Positions 46,024 through 56,806 are shown, counted from the first letter of the stretch. The stretch: 64,000 nt of DNA from Streptomyces sp. DH5 (GCF_020873915.1 NZ_JAHWGP010000005.1:1-64000); one strand, 5' to 3'. Translations and numbers: made by a program. The notes: generated from the sequence alone by a model not told the origin.

Positions 46024-47358
46024 TCACAGTTCGCCCATCCGGCGGATCACCGGGGCCACGCGCTGCACTCCGTGCCGGTAGGCGCCGCGCGCCGCCCGGC
46101 GCACGATCTGCCGGACCGGTCCCGGCTCCCTGCCGGCGGCGGGCGCACCGGGCAGGGGCGTGCCGTCGGGGCCGAGGTGGTGGCGGGCGAGGATGCCCGG
46201 CAGGTAGCCGGGCGCGGTGACGGGTGTGTAGTACGGGGCCAGCGGCGGGAGCCCGCCGGGCCGGGCGAGGAGACCGGCGATGCGCGCGCGGGCGGTGTCG
46301 AAGGCGGTCTCGTACGCGTCTCCCCCGCCGGCGACGCCCTGCCGGGCCACCCACTCCCCGTCCGGCTCCGGGCGGTGGCCGGCGTCGAGCTGGTCCCAGG
46401 AGGCCAGGCATCCGGAGCCGACGAAGTGGTGGTTGCCGAGGGCCTCCCGGATGCCGAGGTCGGTGAGGACGGCGGTGGGGATGCGGCGGTGCAGCGACTC
46501 CAGGGCGGCCGTGGAGCTGACGGTGACGAGGAGGTCGGTCCGGTCGAGCACCTCGCCCATGTGCCCGTACACGAGACGGAAGTTGGGCGGGAGGTCCTGA
46601 CGCTGGGCGAGCTTCTGGTAGGGCAGTTCCTCGATGTGGGTGGTGTGTTCGCCGGGTTTGGAGCGCAGCTTCAGCAGCACCTCGCGCCCGGGGTGCCGGC
46701 GGGCGTGCCCGATCAGCCGCTGAAGCAGGTACGTCCGGTCCCGGCGGCTGCCCGGGACGGAGGGCTGGGCGGCGAACACCACGGTGTAGGGCCCGCGCCC
46801 CTGTTCCGCGGACGGGTCGTGCTCTGCGGTGTAGGGGGCACCGCCGAGGAACGGCAGGGCGACCTCGGTGACCGAGCCGGCGTCGGCGCCCACTCCCTCG
46901 TACACGGCTCGGAAACGCTCCGCGTCCTGGCGGGAGTTGGCGAGCACCAGGTCGGCGCCGTGGCGCAGCAGCAGACCGTCGGCGAGCTTCTCGTAGACGA
47001 CGCCGACGTAGCCGGTGACGACGACGGGCCGGTCGGCCCGGTCCTCCCAGGCCCGCTTCAGCCCGTGCAGCATCGCCTGCACACCACCGCCGACCAGGGC
47101 GAGCACCAGGAGGTCGTACGACTCCTCGCGCATCGCACGCAGGAACTGGGCCGCGGTGACCTCCCGGAGGGAGTCCGCGCGGACGCCGACCTCGCCGAGC
47201 TGGCGGGCGGTGGGCGTGGCGCGGCCCCGCAGGAGGTATCCGTCCGTCCGGATGTCCCGCGGCGCGACGCGGGACGCGGTGAGGGCGCCCCATTTCCACC
47301 GGGTGTCGGAATCCGCGAGGACCGCGACCCTGAGGGGCTTCGTAGCACTTGCTGGCAC
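46024..47358 (-). CDS. DUF6716-type putative glycosyltransferase
   Basis: This 444-residue protein looks like a GT-B-type transferase: an N-terminal Rossmann-like part (VAVLADSDTRWKWGAL, then LLVLALVGGGVQAMLHGL) and a C-terminal part with TYVVFAAQPSVPGSRRDR-like and YGHMGEVLDRTDLLVTVSS segments, the latter resembling the nucleotide-sugar site of polysialyl- or teichoic-type transferases. I cannot assign a donor. It is the first gene of the neuA-neuB operon and starts at GTG 47358 just behind a promoter that overlaps an 18-bp palindrome. Confidence 0.7.
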   Translation of the reverse strand: MPASATKPLRVAVLADSDTRWKWGALTASRVAPRDIRTDGYLLRGRATPTARQLGEVGVRADSLREVTAAQFLRAMREESYDLLVLALVGGGVQAMLHGLKRAWEDRADRPVVVTGYVGVVYEKLADGLLLRHGADLVLANSRQDAERFRAVYEGVGADAGSVTEVALPFLGGAPYTAEHDPSAEQGRGPYTVVFAAQPSVPGSRRDRTYLLQRLIGHARRHPGREVLLKLRSKPGEHTTHIEELPYQKLAQRQDLPPNFRLVYGHMGEVLDRTDLLVTVSSTAALESLHRRIPTAVLTDLGIREALGNHHFVGSGCLASWDQLDAGHRPEPDGEWVARQGVAGGGDAYETAFDTARARIAGLLARPGGLPPLAPYYTPVTAPGYLPGILARHHLGPDGTPLPGAPAAGREPGPVRQIVRRAARGAYRHGVQRVAPVIRRMGEL

Positions 47359-47365
47359 GTGGAAG

Positions 47366-47386
47366 ACGCTAGGAATCGATTCCTAG
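47366..47386 (-). promoter_or_regulatory. 18-bp palindrome overlapping the operon promoter
   Basis: The perfect palindrome CTAGGAATCGATTCCTAG (47369-47386) is much richer in A+T than its surroundings. On the minus strand it runs into the -10 box TAGCGT (47371-47366), 7 bases before GTG 47358, so a bound regulator would block that leaderless promoter. Confidence 0.6.
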
Positions 47387-47543
47387 AAACTGCCCAACCC
47401 GAACACAACAAAGGGTTAACAGCACAACGCCGAATGACGAATCGGGCCGCCCGGCCCCGGAAAAAGGGCGCGCTTCACCGCTTCACCATGTGCCGTTCAC
47501 CGGCAATCAAGGCGGGGGTAAATCGGCGGGCCGGGCCGTCTTC

Positions 47544-47549
47544 TAATGT
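47544..47549 (+). promoter_or_regulatory. -10 box of the GT2 gene, probably leaderless
   Basis: TAATGT followed by 7 bases and GTG 47557. No ribosome binding site is seen. Confidence 0.45.
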
Positions 47550-47556
47550 CTGACGC

Positions 47557-48537
47557 GTGCCCAAGCTCTCCGTCATCGTGCCGTTCTACAACGTCCGGCA
47601 ATACGTCCCCGATGCCCTGCGCGGTCTGCGTGCGAACGCGCGCGACGACTTCGAATTCATTCTCGTCGACGACTGCTCCACCGACGGGACCGCGGACCTC
47701 CTCGCGCGCGCGGAGTCCGAACTGCCGGGGGCGGTGCTGGTCAGACACGAACGGAACGGCGGGCTGGCGACGGCCCGCAACACCGGCATCGACGCCGCCC
47801 GCGGTGAGTACCTGACGTTCCTCGACGGCGACGACTGGCTGGCGCCCGGCCACTACGACCGGCTGGTCGGCGTGATCGAGCGGCTGGGCTGCGACTTCGT
47901 GCGCACGGACCACGTGCAGTGCACGGCGCGCAACCGCTCGGTGCAGCGGGTGCCGCACGGCCGCCGGAACGTGGTGCTGTCCCCGCGCGAGGCGATCCTG
48001 CCCGCCCACCGGTCCACCTCCGTCGACTACGCCTACGCCTGGGCCGGTGTCTACCACCGCCGGCTCGCCGACCGCGGCCTGCTGCACTTCACGGACGGGC
48101 TGCGCACCGCGGAGGACCGCCCGTGGATCTGGAGGCTGCACCGGGAGGCGGAGTCGTTCGCGGTGACCGGCCTGCTCGGCGTGTTCTACCGGCGGGGGGT
48201 CTCCTCGTCGCTGACGCAGATCGGGGACGCCCGTCAGCTCGACTTCATCCGCGCCTTCGACCAGGTGGTCGAGGAGACCGCCGCCGACCCCGAAGCGGCA
48301 CGCCTGCTGCCGAAGGCGGTACGCACCTACTGCGCGATCATCTCCCACCATCTCGGTTCCATCGAAAGGTTCGAGGCGCCCGTGGCCCGGAAACTGAAGG
48401 CGATGAGCACGGCCGCGCTGCGGCGGATGCCCCAGGACGTGCTGGACGAGGCACTGGCGTCGATGGACACCGCACGCGCCACCCGGCTGCGCCGCCTGCG
48501 CCGCCGTCCCGTGCGGGTCGCGGAGGTCGCCGCGTGA
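47557..48537 (+). CDS. Family 2 glycosyltransferase
   Basis: This 326-residue GT-A enzyme begins LSVIVPFYNVRQYVPDAL and has ILVDDCSTDGTADLL and the metal-binding FLDGDDWLAPGHY motif. A long C-terminal helical region follows. The donor is probably a nucleotide sugar used to decorate or link the wall polymer. It is divergent from the neuA-neuB operon and is coupled to the next gene by a 4-base overlap. Confidence 0.88.
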   Translation: MPKLSVIVPFYNVRQYVPDALRGLRANARDDFEFILVDDCSTDGTADLLARAESELPGAVLVRHERNGGLATARNTGIDAARGEYLTFLDGDDWLAPGHYDRLVGVIERLGCDFVRTDHVQCTARNRSVQRVPHGRRNVVLSPREAILPAHRSTSVDYAYAWAGVYHRRLADRGLLHFTDGLRTAEDRPWIWRLHREAESFAVTGLLGVFYRRGVSSSLTQIGDARQLDFIRAFDQVVEETAADPEAARLLPKAVRTYCAIISHHLGSIERFEAPVARKLKAMSTAALRRMPQDVLDEALASMDTARATRLRRLRRRPVRVAEVAA

Positions 48538-49868
48538 CCACGCAGATCTTCCTGGTGTCGACGCTGTACGGCACCGCCACCCTGGCCGCCGCCCTGGACT
48601 CGGGCTGCTTCGCGCCGGCCGGCAGGCGCGTCCTGCTGGTGGCCAACAACGCGGCGACGCCGGAGACGACGCCGTCCGTGGACGCGGCGCCCGGGTTCGA
48701 GCGGCTGCGTGACCGGTTCGACGACGTCGTGTCGTGGAACGAGACGGTCTTCCCCCACCATCCCGGCGGCTGGGCCCCGCGCAGGAACGACGTCCCGATG
48801 TGGGAGAGGTACCTCCGGCTGGCCTGGGGTCTGGGCGACGACGACGTGTCGCTCGCCGTGGAGTCGATCCAGGTCAACCCGGCACTCGGGGTGGCGCACA
48901 TCTTCCCCGACGCGCCGGTCACCGTCTACGCGGACGGCCTGATGAGCTACGGCCCCACCCGCAACAAGATCGATCCGCTGGTCGGGACGCGCGTGGAGCG
49001 GCTGCTCCACCTCGATCTGGTACCGGGCCTGCGACCGCTGCTCCTGACGGAGTTCGGGGTGGAGCCGGAACTGGTGCCCACGGAGGCGTTCACACGGGTG
49101 CTGGCCGAACTGGAGGGGACCGGCGCCGGCCTGCCCGAGGTGGAGGCTCCCGCGCTGCTGCTGGGCCAGTACCTGTCCGCGCTGGGCATCCTCTCCGCCG
49201 AGGAGGAGGAGGACCTGCACGTGCGGATGCTCGAAGGCGCCGCCGGCCTCGGCCACGAGCGGGTGGTCTTCAAGCCGCACCCCACGGCCCCGGCCCGGTT
49301 CACCCGCACCCTGGAGCAGGAGGCGGAGCGGCTCGGCGTCGACCTCACCGTGGTGGACACACCGGTCCTGGCCGAGGTGCTGTACCAGCGGATGCGTCCG
49401 GCACTGGTGGTCGGCTGCTTCTCCACGGCCCTGCTCACCGCGTCCCGGCTGTACGGTCTGCCGGTGGCCCGGGTCGGCACCCAGACGCTGCTGGAGCGGC
49501 TGACGCCGTACGAGAACAGCAACCGCGTCCCCGTCACCCTCGTCGACGCGCTCCTGCCGGAGCCGGCCGACGCCGCCGCCGTCGCCGCGGGGCGGCCGGG
49601 CACGGACACCGAGTCGCTCGCCGCGCTGCTGCGGGCGGTCGGCTTCGTGATGCAGCCCAGGATCCTGCCGGAGCTGCGGCCGGCGGCCGAGGAGTATCTG
49701 CGCACCCGGCTGGACGCCCGCACCTGGCGGTACTTCAAGAAGCGGCGGCTGACGTCGCTGGGGCTGCCCGGCGGCATTCCGGAGCGGCTGGCGTTCCTGC
49801 CGCGGAGTGCCGCGGCCCGCACCGTGGTGCGGCGGGCGCGGTCGATACGGCGCGCGGTGAAACGGTGA
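48534..49868 (+). CDS. Polysialyltransferase-family protein
   Basis: This 444-residue protein has motifs of the bacterial polysialyltransferase superfamily: an acidic/glycine motif YADGLMSYGP, an HP motif in FKPHPTAPARF, and VVGCFSTALLTASRLYG near the C-terminal nucleotide-binding half. It probably builds or primes the poly-nonulosonic acid chain. A GGAGG site precedes GTG 48534, which overlaps the GT2 stop. Together with the gene at 42652 there are two such transferases in this locus, as is known for the teichulosonic acid region of S. coelicolor. Confidence 0.8.
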   Translation: MTTQIFLVSTLYGTATLAAALDSGCFAPAGRRVLLVANNAATPETTPSVDAAPGFERLRDRFDDVVSWNETVFPHHPGGWAPRRNDVPMWERYLRLAWGLGDDDVSLAVESIQVNPALGVAHIFPDAPVTVYADGLMSYGPTRNKIDPLVGTRVERLLHLDLVPGLRPLLLTEFGVEPELVPTEAFTRVLAELEGTGAGLPEVEAPALLLGQYLSALGILSAEEEEDLHVRMLEGAAGLGHERVVFKPHPTAPARFTRTLEQEAERLGVDLTVVDTPVLAEVLYQRMRPALVVGCFSTALLTASRLYGLPVARVGTQTLLERLTPYENSNRVPVTLVDALLPEPADAAAVAAGRPGTDTESLAALLRAVGFVMQPRILPELRPAAEEYLRTRLDARTWRYFKKRRLTSLGLPGGIPERLAFLPRSAAARTVVRRARSIRRAVKR

Positions 49869-49916
49869 CGCGCCGTCCGGTGACGAACGGGTGAACGGGG
49901 CGTTCACCACCCGCCG

Positions 49917-50015
49917 GATCGCCTTTCACTCGCCTTCCGCTCGCCGTTCGATCGCCGTTCGATCGCCGTTCGACCCCCATGGGATCGTCTTTCGATCGCC
50001 TTTCGTTCATTTCCC
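49917..50015. repeat. 11-bp tandem repeat array, about nine units
   Basis: Nine consecutive 11-base units can be read from GATCGCCTTTC. The consensus is GATCGCCGTTC; units 4 and 5 are identical, and the others vary at a few positions. The array fills a third of the gap between the polysialyltransferase gene and the methyltransferase gene (49869-50169), where I see no other gene. It looks non-coding: the 11-base period breaks any frame. Confidence 0.8.
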
Positions 50016-50169
50016 TGTCACCCCTTGTCCGCCACGTCCCGTGCCATGATCCCCCTCTGGAATTCACCAGAGGATTCACTCGTCCCCGTATCGCCGCCCG
50101 CAAAAGGAAACCGCAACGCATTCGGCCCGCTCCGCCTCCGGCTCCGCCACGAATCGAGGTCGTTGGTTC

Positions 50170-51117
50170 ATGAACAGCAGTTCCTTGCTCCGCAGCTCCG
50201 TCTCCCGCCGTCTGCTGCGCCCGGTCGCCGACCTCATCGACCGGCGCATCGAGCGGCAGGTCCGCTCCGCCGTCCCGCGCCGGGCCGCCCAGGCGTCCCC
50301 GGCCGCGGCGGACGTCGAACGTCTGGTGCGGGACGTCGAACAGCTCAAGCACGACCGGCTCACCTTCGAACTGCTCCTCGGCCCCCGCGGGCGCGGCATC
50401 TCCCGCAGGGTGTCCGAGGAACCGCTGGAGAGCCTGTGCGCCGAGGTGGCCGCCCTGGCCGGAGACCGTGACGCGGCCGTGCGCAACGTCGCCGCCGCCT
50501 TCCGGCTGCTCGTCGCGCTGGAGTCGCTGGGGGTGGGCCGGGTCGCGGGCGGCACCATGAACATCTGCGGCAAGCTCGGCACGATCCCGCTGCTCGACCC
50601 GCCGAACGACGAGGTGCTGGAGATCGGCACGCTGTACGGCATGTTCTCCGCCGGGCTGATCCGGATGATGGAACGCGACGGCCGCAGCCCGGTCCTGACC
50701 ATCGTCGACCCCTTCGCCGGCGTGCAGCTCCAGCCCGGCACCGACCAGCGCCCGGACCCCACCGGCGCACCGGTCGACGAGCGGGCCGTACGCACCAACC
50801 TCGGCCTGGCCGGCCCGGCGGGCGCGGCGGCACGCGTCCAGCGGGGGTTCTCCGAGGATCCCGAGACCCGCGCGGCCGTGTCGGACCGCCGCTACGGCGT
50901 GATCGTCGTGGACGGCGACCACTCCGCCGAGGGCGTCGCGCGGGACCTGCGGTGGGCCGAGGAGATCACCGCCCCGGGCGGGGTCGTGGTCCTGGACGAC
51001 TACGGCGACCCGAACTGGCCGGGCATCAAGGAGGCCCTGGACGTCCATCTGAAGGGCGACACGCGCTTCACCTACCTGGGGAAGGCCGCCCGCTCGGCGT
51101 ACCTGCGGGCGTCCTGA
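50170..51117 (+). CDS. SAM-dependent class I methyltransferase
   Basis: This 315-residue protein has an N-terminal coiled-coil-like helical region (about 20-70) with charged residues, and a C-terminal methyltransferase domain: EVLEIGTLYGMFSAGLI (SAM motif I), ILTIVDPFAGV-like motif II region and VIVVDGDHSAEGVARDL, as in the Methyltransf_24 family. Its position next to the glycopolymer genes suggests that it O-methylates the polymer or its precursor. ATG 50170 is taken. The 11-bp array lies about 155 bases upstream. Confidence 0.8.
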   Translation: MNSSSLLRSSVSRRLLRPVADLIDRRIERQVRSAVPRRAAQASPAAADVERLVRDVEQLKHDRLTFELLLGPRGRGISRRVSEEPLESLCAEVAALAGDRDAAVRNVAAAFRLLVALESLGVGRVAGGTMNICGKLGTIPLLDPPNDEVLEIGTLYGMFSAGLIRMMERDGRSPVLTIVDPFAGVQLQPGTDQRPDPTGAPVDERAVRTNLGLAGPAGAAARVQRGFSEDPETRAAVSDRRYGVIVVDGDHSAEGVARDLRWAEEITAPGGVVVLDDYGDPNWPGIKEALDVHLKGDTRFTYLGKAARSAYLRAS

Positions 51118-51119
51118 GC

Positions 51120-51215
51120 ACCGGCCCCGGCCGGCCCACGCGTCGCGCCCCGGCCGGCCCCGCACGTCGCGCCCCGGCCGGCCCCGCTCGGGGCCCCGGC
51201 CGGCCCGCACGGCGC
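51120..51215. repeat. GC-rich tandem repeat after the methyltransferase gene
   Basis: CCCCGGCCGGCCC occurs four times, at 51125, 51148, 51172 and 51194, spaced 22-24 bases apart. Each unit contains the palindrome GGCCGGCC. It lies between the convergent methyltransferase and LysE genes and may serve as a terminator region. Confidence 0.65.
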
Positions 51216-51869
51216 CTACGCGCCCGCCAGCGACAGCTTCGCCGCGAAGCCGAGGAAGAGGGCGCCCGCCGCCGAGGTGGCCCCCGCCGCCAGCCGCCGC
51301 CTGCGGCGGAACACGGCGGCCAGGCGGGTACCGCCGAAGATCAGCAGCGACAGGTACAGGAAGCTGGCCGTCTGGAGCAGGACGCCGAGGACGACGAAGG
51401 ACAGCGCGGGGTGCGCGTAGCCGGGGTCGACGAACTGCACGAAGAAGGAGATCAGGAAGAGGATCGCCTTCGGGTTGAGCAGCGACACCACCAGGGCCCG
51501 GCGGTAGGGGTGTTCCTCGCCGGCGGGAGCGGCCTCGGGGGCCCCGCCGGACGCCGGCTCGTCCTGCGCCTTCCACATGCTCCACGCCGAGCGCAGCATC
51601 CCGTACGCCATCCACGCCAGGTATCCGGCGCCGGCGTACTTCACCACCAGGAACAGCAGCGGGGTCGTGGTGAGCACGGAGGCGGCGCCGAGCGCCGCGA
51701 GGGTCATCAGGACGGCGTCCCCGGTGAACACCCCGGCCACCGCCGCGTAGCCGGTGCGCACGCCCCTGCGGGCGGCGACGGAGAGGACGTAGAGCGAGTT
51801 GGGGCCGGGCAGCAGGATGATGAGGGCCAGGCCCGCCAGGTAGGTGGGGAGGTCGACGACGCCGAACAT
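51216..51869 (-). CDS. LysE family translocator
   Basis: This 217-residue membrane protein has the LysE/RhtB layout of six helices, with LAGLALIILLPGPNSLYVLS at the start and KAILFLISFFVQFV in the second half. It exports amino acids or small metabolites. The segment between helices 3 and 4 (about 105-130) is acidic and Gly/Ala-rich. ATG 51869 is behind a GACACT-like box six bases away, so the mRNA may be leaderless. Confidence 0.85.
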   Translation of the reverse strand: MFGVVDLPTYLAGLALIILLPGPNSLYVLSVAARRGVRTGYAAVAGVFTGDAVLMTLAALGAASVLTTTPLLFLVVKYAGAGYLAWMAYGMLRSAWSMWKAQDEPASGGAPEAAPAGEEHPYRRALVVSLLNPKAILFLISFFVQFVDPGYAHPALSFVVLGVLLQTASFLYLSLLIFGGTRLAAVFRRRRRLAAGATSAAGALFLGFAAKLSLAGA

Positions 51870-51932
51870 GGAGGGAGTGTCGCACGGGGGTGCGGTACTC
51901 CCTCCAGGGGTCTCAGCCTCCGGGAAGCCGGA

Positions 51933-53531
<1,599 letters not shown>

Positions 53532-53825
53532 GGTGTGATGCCTCCCGCTGAGCGGCGTTGCTCGACCTGATCGCCCGTTACCCGTCAGTTACCCACCAGT
53601 ACTGGCCGACCCTTCGACGGACTGTAGCGGTGCGCGTGCGGCCCGGTGGAGGGGCGCACGCTGGGACCTTCCTCACAACCGCGGTGGGATCCCGCTCACA
53701 GCGTCCGCCCCGGCGGTCGTCTTCCGGTCACTCACCACCATGCCCCCTTGTTCGGCGGTGGTCACCTCAGGGGTACACGTGAGGTGACGACCGGACGCGC
53801 GGCCGGTGGGACGAGGGGGGACCGA

Positions 53826-54695
53826 GTGCGTGGTACGGGCATGCGGAGGAAGGGGGTCGGCGGCCTCGCGGCGCTGACCGCCCTCACGGCCTGCGCGGCC
53901 GGCTGCACGGTGCGGCCGGCGGGCGCGGACGGGGAGGGCGGTCCCCCGGTACGGATCGAAGTGCCGGGCCGGACGCCGTCCGGTGCGCCGTCGCCGTCCC
54001 GGGCGCCGGGCGGCGCGGGGAAGCCGTCCCTCCCGGGCGGCCCGGCCTCGCCCCGCCCGGCTTCGCGGGTGCTGTGGTCCCCGGGGGACTCCGGACGCGA
54101 CGTGCGTGAGCTCCAGGCGCGGCTGCGGCAGGTCGCCTGGATCTTCCACGGACCGACCGGGACCTACGACGACCTGACGGCGAAGGCGGTCCGGGGCTTC
54201 CAGGGCAGGCGCGGGCTGCCGGCGACCGGGGTGACGGACAGTGTCACCTGGCAGCGGCTGCTGGCGATGACGCGCGAGCCGGGCCGGTGGGAGCTGTACC
54301 TGATGGGCGGCCAGCCGGCCGACGCACCCGACCCGCGCTGCGCGGCCGGCCGGGTGCTGTGCGTCAGCAAGTCGAGCCGCACCCTGCGCTGGATGATCGA
54401 CGGGCGGACGGTGTCGACGATGCCGGTGCGCTTCGGGTCCGAGTACACCCCGACCCGCGAGGGTGTCTTCCGCATCTACTGGAAGTCCCGGCACCATGTG
54501 TCCACGCTCTACGACTCGCCCATGCCGTACGCCATGTTCTTCAGCGGCGGCCAGGCCGTGCACTTCTCGGCCGACTTCGCCGCGCGGGGGTACGCCGGTT
54601 CCTCGCACGGCTGCGTCAACGTACGGGACGAGGAGGCGATCGCGCGGCTGTACGCGCAGGTGAGGGACGGTGACCGGGTCGTCGTGCACCGGTGA
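53826..54695 (+). CDS. L,D-transpeptidase with peptidoglycan-binding domain
   Basis: This 289-residue secreted protein has an N-terminal hydrophobic signal with a lipobox-like AAGC (about residue 22), a Pro-rich linker (45-85), a PG_binding_1 domain (about 90-155: GDSGRDVRELQARLRQV and TGVTDSVTWQRLLAM), and a YkuD catalytic domain with HFSADFAARGYAGSSHGCVNV (shown in part), where the Cys is the nucleophile. It makes 3-3 peptidoglycan cross-links. GTG 53826 with AGGGGGGA upstream is chosen; ATG 53841 is possible. The 294-base upstream gap holds no clear gene. Confidence 0.88.
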   Translation: MRGTGMRRKGVGGLAALTALTACAAGCTVRPAGADGEGGPPVRIEVPGRTPSGAPSPSRAPGGAGKPSLPGGPASPRPASRVLWSPGDSGRDVRELQARLRQVAWIFHGPTGTYDDLTAKAVRGFQGRRGLPATGVTDSVTWQRLLAMTREPGRWELYLMGGQPADAPDPRCAAGRVLCVSKSSRTLRWMIDGRTVSTMPVRFGSEYTPTREGVFRIYWKSRHHVSTLYDSPMPYAMFFSGGQAVHFSADFAARGYAGSSHGCVNVRDEEAIARLYAQVRDGDRVVVHR

Positions 54696-54883
54696 GGCGG
54701 GGCGCGGGCGGGACCGGGGGAACGTGTCCCGCCCGCGCCGAGGTGCACGAGCCGTGGGTACGGGGGGAACCCCGGCTCCGTGCGACGGCCGATGACCAGT
54801 CGGCTCACTCATTACTGCGTCACGCGGACCGAAAGTGTCACACCTGACGGCGAAGAGGATTCAGCGACCGGGAAAGACGCAGG

Positions 54884-55888
54884 TCACGGGGTGTTTCCCC
54901 GGGTGTTCCCGGAGCCCTTCCCCTGGCCGGAACCCTGCCCCCGCTTGTCGCTCCCGTCCGTCTTGCCGCCGTCGCCCTCGCCCTTGTTCTCGTTCTCGTT
55001 CTCGTTCTTCTTCTCGTGGCCCTTGCCGTTGCCCTCGGCCTCGCCCCCCTGGGCGGCGCCGGTGTCCCCGCGGGCCGTGGTCGCGGAGCCGCCCCCGGAC
55101 GACAGCGTGTCCTGGCAGTACGGGCCGACCCGGGCGGGGCCGCCCGCCTCCTCCTCCAGGAGGCGTTTGCGTGCGCCGTTCAGGTGTTCGCCGTCGCGCC
55201 AGGCACGGCAGGCCGAGGCGATCTGCTTCCCGGCGCGGCCGGAACGGGCCGCCGGGTCGCCGGAGTCCGGGCCGGACCGCCCGGGCGAGGGCCGTCCGCC
55301 CGCGCCGGTGTCCGCGCCCGGCCGGGCTTCCACTCCTGCCGTTGCCTCCGGGTGCCGCCCCTCAGGGGTCGCTCGGCCCGCGTCCGGCGGGGTTGGCGGC
55401 AGGGGACGTTCGGAAGGCGGGGCGGTCACGGAGACCGCCGGGTCCGCCCCGGCATCGCCGGACGGCGTGGGCAGGACCCCGGCACCGGCCAGGACGGCGG
55501 CGCCGCCGACCATGCCGGCGACCAGCGTGGCGGCCAGCCCGAGCCACAGGGAACGCGGCGGGCGGCGTCCACCCGGCGTTCCGGAACCGTCACCGCGGGG
55601 CGCGCCGAGGCGGACCAGCCCGGCGTCGGGGCCCTCCGCGCCGGTGGCGGTGTCAGGGCCGGCCTGTCCCCGGCGTTCCTCCCGGCACTTGCGGAAGGCG
55701 GCCAGCGCGGCGGCCTCTCCGGGGAGCTCCCCGTCGGCCGAGGAGGGTGCGGCGGAGAGCGCGCGCAGCGTTCCGGCGAGCCGTTCGGCCTGGTCACGGG
55801 TGGTGGGATCGGCAGCTTCGGGTGGCTCTCCGTTCAGCAGACGCTCCGCGGTCCCGCGGTCCAGCCACCGGCGCTGCTCATCGGCCAT
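54884..55888 (-). CDS. Membrane partner protein of ECF sigma factor A
   Basis: This 334-residue protein is directly coupled to the sigma gene upstream (ATG overlaps TGA). The N-terminal 80 residues are acidic and helical, one membrane helix lies at about 115-140 (LWLGLAATLVAGMVGGAAVLAG, shown in part), and a Pro/Gly/Ala-rich outer region follows. It contains CRAWRDGEHLNGA and EEAGGPARVGPYC, then a low-complexity tail with NENENEN and GKGSG repeats. It has the position of an anti-sigma factor but no zinc-binding anti-sigma motif. The protein at 56951 has the same layout. Confidence 0.75.
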   Translation of the reverse strand: MADEQRRWLDRGTAERLLNGEPPEAADPTTRDQAERLAGTLRALSAAPSSADGELPGEAAALAAFRKCREERRGQAGPDTATGAEGPDAGLVRLGAPRGDGSGTPGGRRPPRSLWLGLAATLVAGMVGGAAVLAGAGVLPTPSGDAGADPAVSVTAPPSERPLPPTPPDAGRATPEGRHPEATAGVEARPGADTGAGGRPSPGRSGPDSGDPAARSGRAGKQIASACRAWRDGEHLNGARKRLLEEEAGGPARVGPYCQDTLSSGGGSATTARGDTGAAQGGEAEGNGKGHEKKNENENENKGEGDGGKTDGSDKRGQGSGQGKGSGNTRGNTP

Positions 55889-56562
55889 CACATGTCCTTC
55901 TGCGTCCGCGTTCGCCTCTGCGTCACACTCGCGGACGTCACCGTACGACGGCGTGGCTGCCGCTGGGGCGGAAGGGCGCCGAGAACTCCCGCGGATTCCG
56001 GTTGGGCTTCCGGATCGTCACCCAGCAACTCGGCCAGTCGTTTCAGGCCACGGTGCGCCGCCGTGCGGACGGCACCGGGGCGTTTGCCCAGCGTCTCGGC
56101 GGCGGTCTTGGCGTCGAGGCCCACCACCACGCGCAGCACCACGGCTTCGGCCTGGTCGTGCGGGAGCCGGGAGATCAGGGAGAAGGCGCCGTCGGTGGCC
56201 AGTGCCTCCATCGCCTCGCCGGCGGTGTCGGACTCGGCGGGACGCCCGGTCAGTTCGGTCTCGTCGCCGCCGATCGCGGGGCGGCGTCCGCGCATCCGTA
56301 TGTGGTCCAGGGCCCGGTTCCGGGCGATGCGGGCGGCCCAGCCGCGGAACCGGTCCGCGTCACCGGTGAACCGCTCCAGGTCACGGGCGATCTGCAGCCA
56401 GGCCTCGGACGTCACGTCCTCCGCGTCGGGCTCGCCGACCAGTGTCCTGACGTACCCCAGCAGCCGCGGGTGCACCGCGCGGTACACAGTCCGGAACGCG
56501 GTCTCGTCCCCGTCCTGCGCCGCACGCACCGCGGCGGTCAGCTCCGCGTCGTCCCCCAGCAC
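55888..56562 (-). CDS. ECF sigma factor A (partnered with the downstream membrane protein)
   Basis: This 224-residue sigma-70 family protein has region 2 at about 12-80 (FRTVYRAVHPRLLGYVRTLVG and FRGWAARIARNRALDHIR) and region 4 at about 125-180 (LPHDQAEAVVLRVVVGLDAKTAAE, shown in part, KRPGAVRTAAHRGLKRLAE). GTG 56562 has a GAAGGG site 8 bases upstream. The membrane partner gene begins inside its stop codon. It is a close paralogue of the factor encoded at 58083. Confidence 0.85.
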   Translation of the reverse strand: MLGDDAELTAAVRAAQDGDETAFRTVYRAVHPRLLGYVRTLVGEPDAEDVTSEAWLQIARDLERFTGDADRFRGWAARIARNRALDHIRMRGRRPAIGGDETELTGRPAESDTAGEAMEALATDGAFSLISRLPHDQAEAVVLRVVVGLDAKTAAETLGKRPGAVRTAAHRGLKRLAELLGDDPEAQPESAGVLGALPPQRQPRRRTVTSASVTQRRTRTQKDM

Positions 56563-56806
56563 ACGCGCGCGCCCTTCTGCGCTCTCAGCCGGCGCCGCTC
56601 TCGCGGACCGGGTCGCTCGCCGTCGTGGTTGCTCGATCAGTGATTGCGGTCGTGGGCCGTGGGCGGTTCGTGGTCAGTGTCCGTCGCGGCCTGGCGCGAA
56701 AGGCACGTTACGGCCTGAATCCTCTCCCCGTCCATGTCCGTCCAAGATGCAACTAACCCGTGACACGGGATGGTGTGACAGAAAACGCACTCATGGCGCT
56801 GTAGAG

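Noticed and set aside
49917-50015. CRISPR array
   Set aside because: The units are 11 bases with no spacers; there are no cas genes.
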